Origin: Chrysaora quinquecirrha
Lineage: Eukaryota > Cnidaria > Scyphozoa > Semaeostomeae > Pelagiidae
Length of the DNA: 64,000 nt
Assembly: GCA_014526335.1 (NCBI GenBank)
Contig: JACTAT010000059.1
Span: 1,226,271 to 1,290,270 of the forward strand
Reading direction: 5' to 3'
The notes below the pieces were generated by a model. The model was given only the letters and a program-made list of their open reading frames with translations, did not search any database and had not been told where the DNA came from. Position 1 is the stretch's first letter. Each line of letters opens with the position of its first letter. This document shows, in pieces, positions 23,301-34,581 of the stretch. The position numbers were made by a program, and so were the translations under genes.

Positions 23301-25245
23301 CAACAGCAGGAGAGCCAACGAAACTAGGGTATGGTGATAGTGGCCCATTACGATCAGGTGAGAATATATAGCTTGATGGTGATCTTACAACCTGAGATTC
23401 TTCATCTGTTGCTACAAGAAAAGAATAAGAGTTTAAAGAATTTATGAAGGAAAGTTATATAACTTGTGCTAGCAAATCTATAGGCACTGCTGGGGTGGAT
23501 AAGCATTACTGTGGTAGATACACATTACTGTGGTGGATACACACTTCTGTGGTGGATACACACTACTGTGATGGTATTTTTTGCAAACTGTGGTTGAAAC
23601 ACTCTGTATTGAATGGTGACGCAATGCAGTTTAACGCTAGCTCAGGAGAAAGGGTGAAAATTGAAAGTAATGCAATGAAATAAGTGTGGGTTAGAACAGG
23701 GTGCTTTTCAGAATACAAAGACTGTGTTGGGAATTTAGTTAGAAAATACTAACCAGGCTTGCACAGAACTGTTAGCAAGAGTTCATTCAAGTCAGCACCA
23801 GCATCTCTGTTATTTATTGGTTCAATAATAGTCATAATATTTGTCTGAATGGCTTTCGGAAAAGTTAGAATAGGCTCAACAAATTGATGAACATTGTCAG
23901 AGTTGACAGCACAAACCAGAATGATTGTCATAAGCTAGAAAAGAGATATATTTTATTATTGACAGAACCAATTTGTCTGAACTTCATGAGATTTTGTGAA
24001 TATTAACAAGGCGGCATTAAAGTATCTTTTATTGCTGCCGTGCCTGAGAAAGTCTTGTTTCTATTTTACCTTTGTAATTTCAAATGTGTCCCCTGCTAGC
24101 ACAGCGGTTTTGTTGACTATATCTCCAACATCACCATATAAACCTGCAGAATATTGGAATATATTTCTGAATTATTAAACGATTTTTCATCCTCTTTTCC
24201 TCAAGACTAAAAGGTGACTGCACTGCATGATACTTGTTTATGAAAATGCTAATCATACCTTGCAAATATGTATAGATGCATTCAACTCTAGCTGATGCAT
24301 CAACATCACCTTGTTCTGTCCATGCATCTTTATCACTAAAATGGCAATTGCAGAAAAGTTAAAAGATAGGTTATCAAAAGCATCTCTGGAGGGGTTCATC
24401 TTTGATGAACCCCTTCCATACCCCTGTACGGACTAAAAATGGAATAGCCCATTGGTCAAAACTCAAACAATAATGATTTATGCATCATTTCATATGTTTT
24501 ATCTACTTACATGAGTTTGAGCAATTCTAAAAGTATTACACCATCAGAAAAACTTCCTAGATTCAGAAGATCACTTTGCTTCAATAATACAGAAACCTGA
24601 AAAAGTAAAGATTTGGTGTTTCAAATTTATTTTGGCGTTTTATTACATTGGTTTCGTATGGTTGTATTTTTCTATAAGTTTGATTCATTATTTTACATTT
24701 TACATTTGATACATCAGTATAAGTGTTATATCTTGTGTGAAGATGCAATTACTAAAAACTAAGACATCTGTAATGAAATAAATGTACTCAAAGTTTTTTA
24801 TTCTTGCTTGCAGATGAGAAAGCTTTACTTTTTCGATTTATTATTTGCAGCTCGATGCTGCACCTGCTCCTATTTTTGTTCAGGAGCATTTCTTTGAAAC
24901 ATATGATCTCTCCAATGTGATGCACATCGCTCATCTTTATACATATCCATGGTTTCTAGGCAACTCAAGACTACTACCAACTCGCCCCATTGCCAACTTG
25001 CCCAACTTTTAGGTCAACTCGCCCCACTTACGAAGTCAACTCACCCCATTTCAAAAGTCAATTCGCCTCACTGAACTATAAGTGTTTAAAGTTAGGGCTC
25101 TGCCACAAAACCTCATTTGATCACAATGATAGATTCAATGTAAAACGCGTACGAGAGGGTACGGCCTAAAAACTAAAACACATTTTGATCACGCCTTTTT
25201 TGAACTTACCCACTTCAATAACGACTCGATCTTTTCTGAATCCAT
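5397..25245 (-). CDS. NUMA1: NuMA (nuclear mitotic apparatus protein) orthologue
   Basis: Sixteen exons on the minus strand: 25245-25210, 24596-24511, 24335-24259, 24143-24070, 23934-23754, 23411-23203, 22103-21980, 21867-21750, 21114-21018, 20925-20782, 16242-16079, 15771-15616, 14592-14401, 13570-8955, 8299-8127 and 6746-5397. Phases agree at every junction, giving about 2,600 residues if six single missing bases are allowed (near 12970, 12420, 11157, 5966, 5835 and 5597). The first five exons encode a small helical domain (LLKWVSVLLKQ, then ITKLMTIILVCAV) matching the hook-like N-terminus of NuMA. A Ser/Pro linker and a very long coiled coil follow. The last exon holds the LGN-binding segment and a basic tail with two TPLKRS motifs, ending KPPM. 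By family knowledge NuMA links cortical LGN/Gai to dynein and focuses spindle poles. Confidence 0.9.
6063..6179 (-). other. LGN-binding segment of NuMA
   Basis: In the last exon the protein reads DEPD, then FDRMSELKRRNTLCLPHLKS and YPLE. This follows the same order and spacing as the segment of vertebrate NuMA that binds the TPR groove of LGN (DEPEQ...RIAELQQRN...PPHLK..YPLE). Upstream lie RRQSLLYIAG and Ser-rich stretches, as in vertebrates. The match is the main reason for calling NuMA and not a generic coiled-coil protein. Confidence 0.9.
7926..7985 (+). repeat. tRNA-like SINE fragment
   Basis: A B-box-like GGCTCGAATCCC follows a degenerate A-box region in NuMA's last intron. It is too diverged to be a working tRNA and is probably the remnant of a tRNA-derived SINE. 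The rest of this intron (6747-8126) shows nothing I recognise. Confidence 0.35.
8451..8551. mobile_element. Short foldback MITE
   Basis: Two 23-nt arms (8451-8473 and 8529-8551) are inverted with three mismatches: CTTCTCCTTAGG on the left and CCTTAGGAGAAG on the right. The 55-nt centre has no coding potential. It lies in the NuMA intron 8300-8954. I could not see a clear target duplication. Confidence 0.55.
9735..11020 (-). repeat. 64-residue coiled-coil repeat array in NuMA
   Basis: About seven successive units of roughly 192 nt encode variants of EEIDELKQKQ..., then VDAQKCIE.KDLEI.NVKSAFEKEK and KEEASSSLKKK. The unit spacing measured between two copies (10224 and 10416) is exactly 192 nt. 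Units differ by scattered substitutions and by an occasional short insertion, so the array is not a recent collapse. All units are in the single large NuMA exon. Confidence 0.85.
11470..12710 (-). repeat. 49-residue coiled-coil repeat array in NuMA
   Basis: About nine units of 147 nt (49 residues, seven heptads) encode variants of EELENVKVEI.AKE.RISEL then EQ.MKKEIEDL. Two neighbouring units (starting near 12234 and 12381) are almost identical at the DNA level, which suggests recent unequal exchange or conversion. One apparent -1 shift, near 12420, falls in this array. Confidence 0.85.
13561..13769. repeat. Tandem duplication over a NuMA splice acceptor
   Basis: A stretch of about 95 nt starting TTTCATTTCA at 13561 is repeated from 13668. 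The first copy holds the working acceptor of the large exon (minus strand, TTGCAG then TGAAATG). In the second copy the AG is lost (TTGCGATGAAATG), so it cannot compete as an acceptor. Confidence 0.7.
14751..15033. mobile_element. Family 1 MITE, copy 2
   Basis: Left end GGCCCTGGCCAAACGATCAA, preceded by TTA. The right end is worn (TTTGGCCAGAAT, then TAA). The interior has the family's CAAACATTG/CAATGTTT motifs. It lies in the NuMA intron 14593-15615. Confidence 0.7.
15836..16075. mobile_element. Family 1 MITE, copy 3, at a splice donor
   Basis: The right end is GTTTGACAAGGGCC followed by TTA. The left end is degraded. The copy fills most of the 307-nt NuMA intron 15772-16078. On the minus strand the donor reads GTAAGGCCC, so the donor overlaps the target TAA and the first bases of the element. 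Confidence 0.65.
16467..20378 (-). mobile_element. Autonomous hAT transposon in a NuMA intron
   Basis: The element carries a hAT transposase gene. Its ends share a GGGCGGCG core near 16471 and, inverted, near 20372-20383. A direct repeat GAATTGGGTTGTTATTAGAA occurs at 16485-16504 and 16535-16554. TTATTAG motifs, several paired with inverted TAATAACG partners, recur near 19443, 19560, 19991, 20097 and 20346 and look like subterminal binding sites. I could not find a clean 8-bp target duplication, so the exact ends are uncertain. The right end abuts a family 1 MITE. Confidence 0.75.
17062..19907 (-). CDS. hAT-family transposase with TTF/MYM-type zinc finger
   Basis: Two exons: 19907-19647 (start at MNRVLRTE; an in-frame ATG at 20045 is also possible) and 19199-17062, joined phase 0 by a GT-AG intron. 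That gives roughly 800 residues if one base near 18889 is restored. The first exon ends with FPWICGDEEKNTFFCWPCL, and the second opens with GFASSGSNLWNVANRH and spaced His residues, a TTF-type zinc finger. The catalytic region has MMDDTSD, CVAHRMSLC and GDTRWLSR. The C-terminus has the hAT dimerisation block TSVHCERVFSRMKR. By family knowledge it performs cut-and-paste transposition with 8-bp duplications. Apart from the single shift the frame is open, so the copy is young. Confidence 0.88.
20379..20637. mobile_element. Family 1 MITE, copy 4
   Basis: It begins GCCCTGGCCGAAC directly at the hAT right end and carries the family's TTGATCG, AATGTTT and GCAAATCTCAGATGTTTGAC motifs. The right terminal repeat is lost. 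There is no TWA duplication on the left, consistent with truncation by the hAT insertion. Confidence 0.55.
22203..22463. mobile_element. MITE family 2 (AAGGCCTGGCTAAAC), copy 1
   Basis: Left end TTAAGGCCTGGCTAAACTAG, right end TTAGCCAAAGCTTTA. Internal motifs such as ACATGTCGCG and TTTAGCCACC are shared with the copy at 41203-41445. A shorter related fragment lies just upstream near 22167. The rest of the NuMA intron 22104-23202 shows nothing I recognise. Confidence 0.65.
23500..23575. repeat. Short tandem repeat, about 20-nt unit
   Basis: Four imperfect copies of a TACACATTACTGTGGTGGA-like unit, in a NuMA intron. Confidence 0.6.
24979..25070. repeat. Degenerate tandem repeat 'CAACTCGCCCCA'
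   Basis: Four or five copies of a GTCAACTCGCCCCACTT-like unit about 20 nt long, in the first NuMA intron. Confidence 0.55.
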
Positions 25246-26030
25246 TGCAGGACATATATATTATTCTAAATCAACTCTCCTTATTTGATTTCTGTTTATT
25301 TATTGGGCATGATTAACGAAAAATACTTCCAATTTGATCGCAGCTGCAGCTTCTTCAACAGACGGCAAAAACAAAGATTTTGAACTTCGACAACGGAAAT
25401 CGAATCTACCAATCAAAGCACGAGATAAAATCACAGGGACCTGAGGTAAGTATTTTGAGCATGATTGAGTTCCTTCCACCTTCCTGTTGTGTTGTCCTCC
25501 CAGTTGCCTGCCTTTGGAAACTGTGATGATTTGAAGCTGAATCCTTCAAAGAAATTCTAAAATTTTCCACTTCTACCCGTCTCAGGTTAGTAGGTTACAT
25601 AATTTTGGGATTTTTTATCTCTGGAATTGATCCACAGTGCTGGAAATGATGGCTATCGGACATCAAAGTCAAAGAAAATGGTCACAAAAATATCCAAAGT
25701 CTGGTGTTTGATGAGTTTTGGTTTTGTGTTTGGAGGGGAGGGGGTGTTATTTTTAGCCCGGGGCTGTGCTGCTTTAATGGTGATCGGTATCTTTATTTTG
25801 TGTTGAATTAGTTGATTAAGACCTTGCTATTATACAAATGATAAAGTGAACCAACAAGCACTTCTACTATCTGTATTAGGTACATAAGGAAGTTAAATTA
25901 TATCTTAGAGGAGGAGAGTTGTTACCTGGAGTTGTCAGAAGCAAATATCTATCATTAATCTCATTAATCTCTTTTGCAGAAAATGTAGCGTGTTCCAAGA
26001 AGAAAATACAGTCTTCCAAGAGCTAAGAAG
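25246..26030. promoter_or_regulatory. Divergent promoter region NuMA/EXOC6
   Basis: The 785 bp between the NuMA start codon (minus) and the EXOC6 start codon (plus) must contain both 5' UTRs and both core promoters, unless there are non-coding first exons elsewhere. I saw no obvious TATA box close to either start. The layout suggests a shared bidirectional promoter, but that is inferred from position only. Confidence 0.5.
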
Positions 26031-29000
26031 ATGGCTGAAACTGCAAATCCTGAGATGGTTGACACACGTTTGGACAGCCTCATTCTAGAAATTGAATCTA
26101 GCGATGCACCAATTGGACCTGTTTTGAAGTATGATGGTTACTTTTATAGAAACGAAATTATTCTTCTTGATTTGAATGATATGTAGCATGTGACCCCAAA
26201 ACTCTACAGTAATCAGCCTTTGAAATCGAAGCATGTAGGTCTGCACTAGTCTGCAGAGTGTGTGAGTTATGCACCGGATATATTTTTGCTCAAATCATTC
26301 CGTGCAATATCACACCAAATAATAATAATAATCGACTTTATTTAAGTGTCAAGGTATTTAGCATTTCTACTAATTGGGGACACTGTCAGTTATTACCCCA
26401 GAAATCTGGGTACTCATTTACCGACCTCAGAAGGATGGACAGCTGAGTTGAGTGTAGGTTTCTGGAAAGTGGTCCTGACGAGATTCAAACCATGATCTTA
26501 CGATTGTGAGACAAGTGCCTTGACCACTTGGCCACACCACCATTGTTCTATTGTTTTCATGCAAAAAGGTCTTGTTCAAATCATATTTTTGCCTTTGCGC
26601 CAGCAGTTTCTTGGCAATGGCATCCCTGGGATCTCCTTGAAATGGTGCACACTGTGCAGACTGGGTTCTACATGAGGTGTAAAGTGGCAGCAAATTTTTA
26701 CTTGCATTAAGAAATAGATTAATGATAGGGTGTAGGGGGTTACCGAAATCCAAAAATCCACAACTTTTTTTCTTTCATGGTTCATAAGTTTGTGATATTT
26801 TCATGTCCAATACAAAAAGAAAGAAACAATTGAAGGCATAAACAACAAATTGCATTTCTTAATGCAAGAATTAAACATAAAAGCTCTACAAGTCTCCTGT
26901 GGATTTTTGGACTGCTGGGATTATACAAGAGGGAATGCAGCCTTTTTTCACGAAAAACCCAAAGCCCACTCTGCTTGGGTCTATCTAAAGATCCCTACGC
27001 CCCCATCTGTACACTTACTGGTTGCTGGATTACAATTACAAATGGCTTTTTCTTATAACAATTCTTCTTTATATTGCTCTATAACTTCATAGATAACAAG
27101 TTCATTGGAGGCGGTGGTCCTCATAAGGTGGTGGTCTTACACAGGCAAGGGCTAGTTGCTCTATAACTTCATAGATAACATATCATTTTTCATCAATTAG
27201 ATCAGTGAATGAGGAGGGAATCCAGCAACAGTTTCTGACCAAACTTGATGAAAGAATTAAAGCTCATGACAGAGAGATTGAAAGAATGTGCAACTATCAT
27301 TACCAAGGTTTTGTTGAGTCCGTTAATGAACTAATCAAAGTACGGTCTGATGCCAGGACACTGAAGGTACACTTTATACTCATGCCTTGGTTTTTATCAA
27401 GATATATAAAGAGAATCATAAGTAATCTAACTTAATATTTAAAGGTAACTGTCTACATTTCATTGTTCTTATGTTGATAATTCTTTCAGTCCAAAAATTT
27501 CCCCTCTTAAGTCAAAATTAACTCTGCTTTTTCTTATCTTTTTTGAAGCTGTGCATAAGTACAGGGTCGTTGCTAGAGCTTTCAAGCAAGGGGGTGCCAA
27601 GTGTAAATTTGGTGACAAAATGGGTGTGGTCTGGGCGTGGCTTGTGTGCTACAATGGTATCTTGAAACTTGAGGTGGAGCTTCTGGAAAAAATTCTGGAC
27701 AGGCTTTACTTCTGGTGATATGTACCATGTTTAACCAATAACGTGCAGTCAGATTTCCTAAGTATATAACATTGGCAATCACTTGGTGGTCTTTTGCTAT
27801 CGTTCTGTTATAATATGATGCGTTCCAAGGGATTACCAATGACGTCCTTGCTTATGGTGATAGAAATATTTTGGACTTCAATACTCTCAATTTGCGGACA
27901 ACAGACAGGTTGTTGACAGGCTTGAAACCAGGAGGTGCTGCACCTCCACACCCCTATAGCTACGACCCTGCAAAAATATATAAAGAATTAAATGACAAAG
28001 TAGAGCACTTCAGCTTGCAAACTGTGCATAATTTTGACTTTCATAGTCCTCTTATTTTAATTTTTGTTAAAAATGGTGGTGAATAGTTTTGCAAAGTTTT
28101 TCTGATGATCAAACCTTTATTTCAAAGTCCATAAAGAATACATTGCCATTACAGTTTATTTCATTTTGCAGATTCAAGTAAAAAAAGCTGATGAACAAAT
28201 ACAAGCTTCTGGTAGTGAGGTTATCCTCTTAGCTTTGATTTTTTCAAAATTTGACCATTTCATTCAACATTATTTTGTCTTACTACAATTTCAACTTAAG
28301 CAATACAATGCAAGGATATCGTCCCACCGCTGTACTGAACATCCACTGCTGTACTCATGGTATCCTTCCGCGGTACTGATGGTATCCCTCCGCGGTACTG
28401 ATGGTATCCCTCCGCTGTACTGATAGTATCCCTCCGCTGTACTGATAGTATCCCTCCGCTGTACTGTACAACCACCGCTGTACTGCAATACGTTATCTGG
28501 GGTGCTTAAATCGATTCACTGAAATACTCTGACTTAAAAATAATCTGAAAAAGTGAAATCGAACAGGGAAGTGTATGTTTGTGAAGTATTCACTTCAGTA
28601 CCACTATTTTTCAATAAAAACCATTTAGAGGAGACAAAATCAGCCTTTGTTAACTATACGATGCCAGGCAAATTTGAAAAAAAACGCTTCGATAAAGTGA
28701 AACATTATTTTTTAATAGTGAGACAATCCTTGAAGATTATGTGCTTTTTAATAGACTCATTATGAAACTTTCCTATTTTAATGAATTTCTTTATTTCTGT
28801 GCAGCTTGTTGACAGACTAAAAGAGCTGGAAAGTCATCGTGTTGTTCAAAGAAACATTGCAGCAACAATAGAGACACTAAGTTTGTCATTGCCAGGTGAA
28901 TTTTCTGCACTTTTAGGTCTAAATGCAGACATCCATTTTTAATAATTGGTTTGAGGGTCGTAATTGATTCTTTAAATTGTTTATTGACTTAATTATTTCT

Positions 29001-32000
29001 TGTTTCTAGTACTTGAGATGTTTGCGAAACTCAGAGAGCAAAAATCAAGCAAAAAGTTTGTATAGGGTTCTTTTGAAAAATTTTGCCTTCTTAATCATTG
29101 ATTGGGTGGATGACTGATTGGTTTCTTGAGTGATTATTTTTTTGATTGGTGATTGATTGAGTGATTGGTTGACTAAGTGATTGATTGATTGAGTGAGTGA
29201 TTGAGTGTTTGATTTATTAACCCAAACACTTGCTACCTTTAGCTTTGCAAGGTACTGGTTTATGTGTTAAGCCATACTCAATCGAATAAACACGTTGTTG
29301 CTTGTTTATTGTTGTTGTTTATCGACTTGTTTATCGACTATGGTTAAGCAGGGGATTTCTTGGTTCTTCAAAATAGCATATGGCGAATTTGAGCATTACA
29401 ACCCCATTCCTTCCATTCGTTGTGGAATTACCCAAGGCAGTTAATTACGCTGTTTACTAAGTTGGTTATCTTCTTTGTTAGATATTACCTAGCTTTGAGA
29501 ACTTTAGAACAGCTGGAGCAGACATATCTGGCAAGAAGTAAAAAGTAAGTTAGTTTTTTAAATTGCTTATGTAAAATTTCTAGCTACGCCACTGCTCTAT
29601 GTGTCTGCGTTTTGCGGGAGTTATAAAATGAAGCTTCTCAAGTCGTCAAAACAGAAGGCACGTAAAATAATACAAAAAGAAAATAATTTTAAACTAACAC
29701 ATTAACCAACATATAACATGACACATTGCTCTTCTCATTTAGTTTTAGATTCACAGAAATAATGAAAAGTCAGCTACCTTCCTTTAGAGAGGGAATTAAA
29801 CAATCAGCAATGGAAGATCTTATGGTTAGTAAAGCTAGAACAGATAGGATTTTCGTATTTCTATTTGTAAACACAAACTTATACTGTGAATCCTCTGTTA
29901 AACCCCTGAGGGCTTATCTGCAAAAAATGGATTTTCCGTTGGTGGCTTCGTCAAGGGGAGGACTTATTCGAGGGATGGGCTTATTTAAAAGTTCAGTAAT
30001 TCCGGTTTATTTTTGATAAAGGTAATTTATCTGGATGGTATCTGGGCGGTACAATCAATGATGATCCACTATATAGCTATATAATTATCTATATAAATAC
30101 ATAATTACCTGTCAAAATAAATTTTGCAGTGGTTGCTTCTTCAAAGTAAAGGCTTGTTCAAGGGAGGGACTTATTTAAAAGTTCAGTAGTTCGAGTAAAG
30201 AAGAGTAAAACTAAATCCTTTGAATTGCTTTTAGCTGTTCCTTGAAAATGTTCGAGCAAAATCAGAGAAGCTTGGAAGTATTGCAATGAAACAGGTATTC
30301 ATTATTGATAACAAAATTCAGTTACCGTCATTACCTTGTTATTACTTATGACGCCCGGGGCGTGTATATATTTTGAAAAGTTTAGGGGACGTGTATTCGA
30401 GGGAGCATATAAAAAGTTAGGCATTAAATTTCAAATCGTTTTTTTTTTGCTTCAAGACAATCTATTACCAAGGGTCCTAGTTTGTCTTTGATGATGGTGT
30501 AGCGTCGCATTTGTCACGAGCAACCATACGAAAACACATGACTGCTAGCAAATAAAGCAACGACCAACGCACGCAGTCAAGATTAATAAAGCGATTTTAT
30601 ATATCTTCTTTTTTCCCTAAAATGGTTTATGTGGAAATGTAAAAGCCCTCCGTTTTTGTTTCGAACAAATTCACCAAAAGTTGATTTTCCTATCATTTCT
30701 ATGGATAACTCAAGTGCAAAGACAGCGTTTCTGCCCATTGGATCTTTTTTATACTTCGTTAATTAAAAACAGTTAATAATAGACCTATTACAATAGTATC
30801 AGTTTCCGCTTGTTGAATTTCGACTAACAGCAACAGCAGGTAATTGCAACTCCAGTTTGAGCTTCCTGTTTAGAACAACAACAACTCAAAGTGATAGCAG
30901 TTTGATTGGGACTCAGATAATAAGTCTTTAGTTTATAACATAAGCAGTCACATTGTTTTATCAAGCTTATAAGTTTTCTTCGGTTCTTGCTTCAGAAGAA
31001 GGGAGATTCTGACTTTGGCGTTGATAGCAATAATTGACACACTGTATCATGTAGCGTTTGATATCGTTGTTCAAAGCTATAAATATGATTGCATTGAACA
31101 AGGAATTAGAAACCAAGAGACTCTGCAAGCCCAGATATACTGGAACTGACAATAAAGAAGGGTAGGCATTTGCAATGGTCAAGTAAACGATCGCTGGTGC
31201 GTAGCAAATTGCTGCTGAACCCAGTATTAATAAAACAGCTTTGGCAAACTGCCTGCTTGGTGCTCTTTGTACGTTGATGATGTTGACTTTGACTGACGAT
31301 GCTGACCCGCGCTCTTGAAATAACCCCTTAACATTGTGTCGTAATGCTTTGTACGCTCTTGCATACTGAATGAAAAGAACTGTCAGAAAGACTGCATTCA
31401 CAGATCCATAGAATATGGTTACTTGTACAGCAAATCCAAAGACTTCTCCGCATGCCAGGATTCCATTCAAGAATATTGTGATAAGAATCACACCGATGAT
31501 GACTTTAACTCCTCTTGCATTGGTCATGATTGCTGTATACTTTGTTAAGAATCTCATATGAATGTAACGATCAGTGGCTATCGTTATGATCATAAAAAAG
31601 GAGAATCGACCAAAAAAGTACACGACTGGAGAACTGTACATATACACCAAACTAGACACTTTGTCGTCCTCAATGCTAGTATAAATAGGGATCACAGAGC
31701 CAAAAAGGACGCCAGTGATTATATCTGATACACTTAGAATCAAAATAAATCTATGAGAAACGGAGTTTAGTTTTTGTAGTTTTCGCAGTGCATGGACTAA
31801 GAATGCATTCGCTAGGACGATAAGTACTCCAAGTATGACGTAGAAACTTATGGCTGGCTTCAGGGTGTCTTTGTCAGGAATATACATTCTTTTCGTTATT
31901 TGAAGTCTCTTTGAGCCTTTATTCGTTGTTCACTGAAACTTTGAAATGAAATATTCCAGTTGTATTCTGTACAAAACTTCATGAAACTTTGATACCAAAC

Positions 32001-34549
32001 CTTGAGAAAGAGAGCTACTCATACATCACGAGATACCCACGAGATCAAGTTCAAATTTCTGATACTTTATGATCAAAATGCATTAAAACAGCTATACTTT
32101 TGATACGGAAATGTAAAATTATCCACCTAATAATCCAAATAATAACGAATACGTAATAACAGTTTTATCCAATGAAATTCAGGTATATCTATTAGGAAGC
32201 TTTTGCTGCGCCGTGACTCATTCTTAAGTTTCTTAAGACATTTCCTTTGGTGGTTTTCATAGTTCACCACAGTTATTGGATAGTGTTTATAAGACTGAAA
32301 AATTCTTTGTTATTTTCAATTATATTTTTTGTTATCCTGGTTGATTATCTGAGTTTGTTACCTCAGGCCTAAGTTCCTTATTTCATTTTTTCCTGTCTGG
32401 CTTTTGTATGAATGTGAGTAAGCGTGATACGAAAAGCTAAAAGAAAAAAGAATCTATAAAAAAGCTTCCTAGTTGTATGTTTTGAAGTCTCTTTATTGAG
32501 CCTCTTTAGCCAATTTTTTCAGTTTCTAATATTAAAATACATTTTTTTTCAATGAAAGCAACTGGACTTTTTGTCCAGCCCTCAAAGTTGCTTAAAATGT
32601 CTAAGCCTCACAGATAACCGTTAGCTGTTACCCCCGAAAAACTCTTGTTTGCCTCTTTTCTTGTCTTTCAATGTCGTTGAAAATTTTGCAATGATGTACT
32701 TTATAAAGAAAGCTATCACAACCAAAAAGGTTAAACAAAATCTCAGCCCTAGTTGCTTCTGGACCAGTTGTGTGTAATGTGTGTGCAATGCCAAAGTACA
32801 TTACCTTCATCTCATAATAATTTGTCAATCTGGCATTTTCATTTGTTAAGAAGACTTTGATTAGACTTCATTTTTGAGCTCGCAAATAATTTCACATGTC
32901 CAGAAAAGTTCCATCGTCAGATCTTTGTATCAAAGGCATCTAACAAAGTTCGACTTTGTACCAGTTTCCGATTTCAAATTATTGCGTTCTTTGAAAGATT
33001 CATTTGAACTCCTTGGTTTCTTTTGTTATGTGTTCACCAAAAAGTACAGTAAATTTATATCACAAATACTGTCACGTTTGTTTTTCTGCTCTTAATAATT
33101 TGTTCAGCTTTTAAGTGTGTAATTATTGGTCTGGTTTTTTGGCGGTTTTTTGTTTGTTTGATACAACAACGAAGGCAAAGATTGACATTCACTTATGTTT
33201 ATAAAGAATCTAAAATACTATAGCTCTCTCCGGAACGTTTTTCTGTTGTTACTCTCGGCTTTGCCGAATAGTCAAGATCTCAGCACCAACTACACTCGAT
33301 CCAACTGATCATCTTTCCGAGATCCGTAACTGAAAACCTAGGATATTGGTTCTACAGGATTGATGAAGGACACAAGCTGCAAGAGATAAGCTGTGCCGTA
33401 AACGACTGCTTACCCTTGCTTGCCCATGCCCACTACCCACTTACACAGCAAAGTTCCACCTTCAAAGAAAGACGGGACTTTACTGTAACTGATCTAGAAT
33501 ATGACTTACGATTTCAAAAGGTCGTCTAGAATCTTTCATCTCTACGCAAACAGCAACGATGACAGGTTTATCACAACTGCCCAACTTCTGTTTTCCCTCT
33601 TTCGAGTGAGATGGTGGTGGGCAACCATGGACAAGGGACAGCCTTCATAATGAAAAGAATGCCGTAACTGTGACTCCAACTCAGGACCCTGGTACTGCTT
33701 TCTTGGCCCAGTTCAAGACAGTTGACGGTTGATAGTTGAGGAGATTTGCATTTGGATTAAGGTTTGGTGGTGAAATTTGCAGGAAGGGGAACTAACCTCA
33801 GCTGTAGAAGTTTTCCCCACAGTTGCCAACAAAATAAAATGTGCATAGATTTGATATACTTGATTACTCCATTTCACAATGCCAACTTTCTTATCTCGGA
33901 TCGAAAAAAACAAGTCTGTCTGTATAATAAATTCTCAGTCTTTGCAATAATCACAGTTTTCGTTTCACAGGCTCATCAGCAATACAGTCTGACGTTGCTT
34001 CATGGAGTCGATGTTTGTGCTAATGATAACGATGAGGTATCTCTATTTTGTTCTTTCTGCGATTCTTTGTTTTCTTGTAATGTATCATACCTTAACAATA
34101 TCTCTATCTTATAAAGTTTGCGTTATCGCTGAATCTTACATTGTCCAGTGGTTTTTATTTTGGTACATTGTACCGCAAAGGAACAGTTTAAATTCTTCTA
34201 AATTAACTGACGATTTTTTTCTAGGAACTGGATCTATGTCCAGCTGATCTTGTCGACTTTTCTCCTGTTTACCGATGTCTACATATTTTCACTGCACTGG
34301 TAAGCTGATTTCTTTTTGCTCTTGTTTAAGGAGAGGGAAAATCACATAACCGTGATTTAGCTGGTCAATGTAGAATGCAAAGGACTTTGAGGAGCCTGGA
34401 GCAAAAATCGAGGGTATCAAGCGTTTCTCTACAGAATTTCTCTCTACCTCTCTACCGTTTTTAAACGCAGGGAGACCATCGCAACTAACCATGACTATGT
34501 ACACTTCTTGCCAGGTCTTGGGTTGATGATTGCGCTGATGATGATGATT

Positions 34550-34581
<32 letters not shown>

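Noticed and set aside
26850..27092. 80-codon plus-strand frame in EXOC6 intron 1
   Set aside because: No domain, signal or splice support, and nothing in it is recognisable.
28291..28488. Frame encoding repeated YYQYSGG-like units
   Set aside because: A translation of the 22-23-nt minisatellite; no start context or transcript sign.
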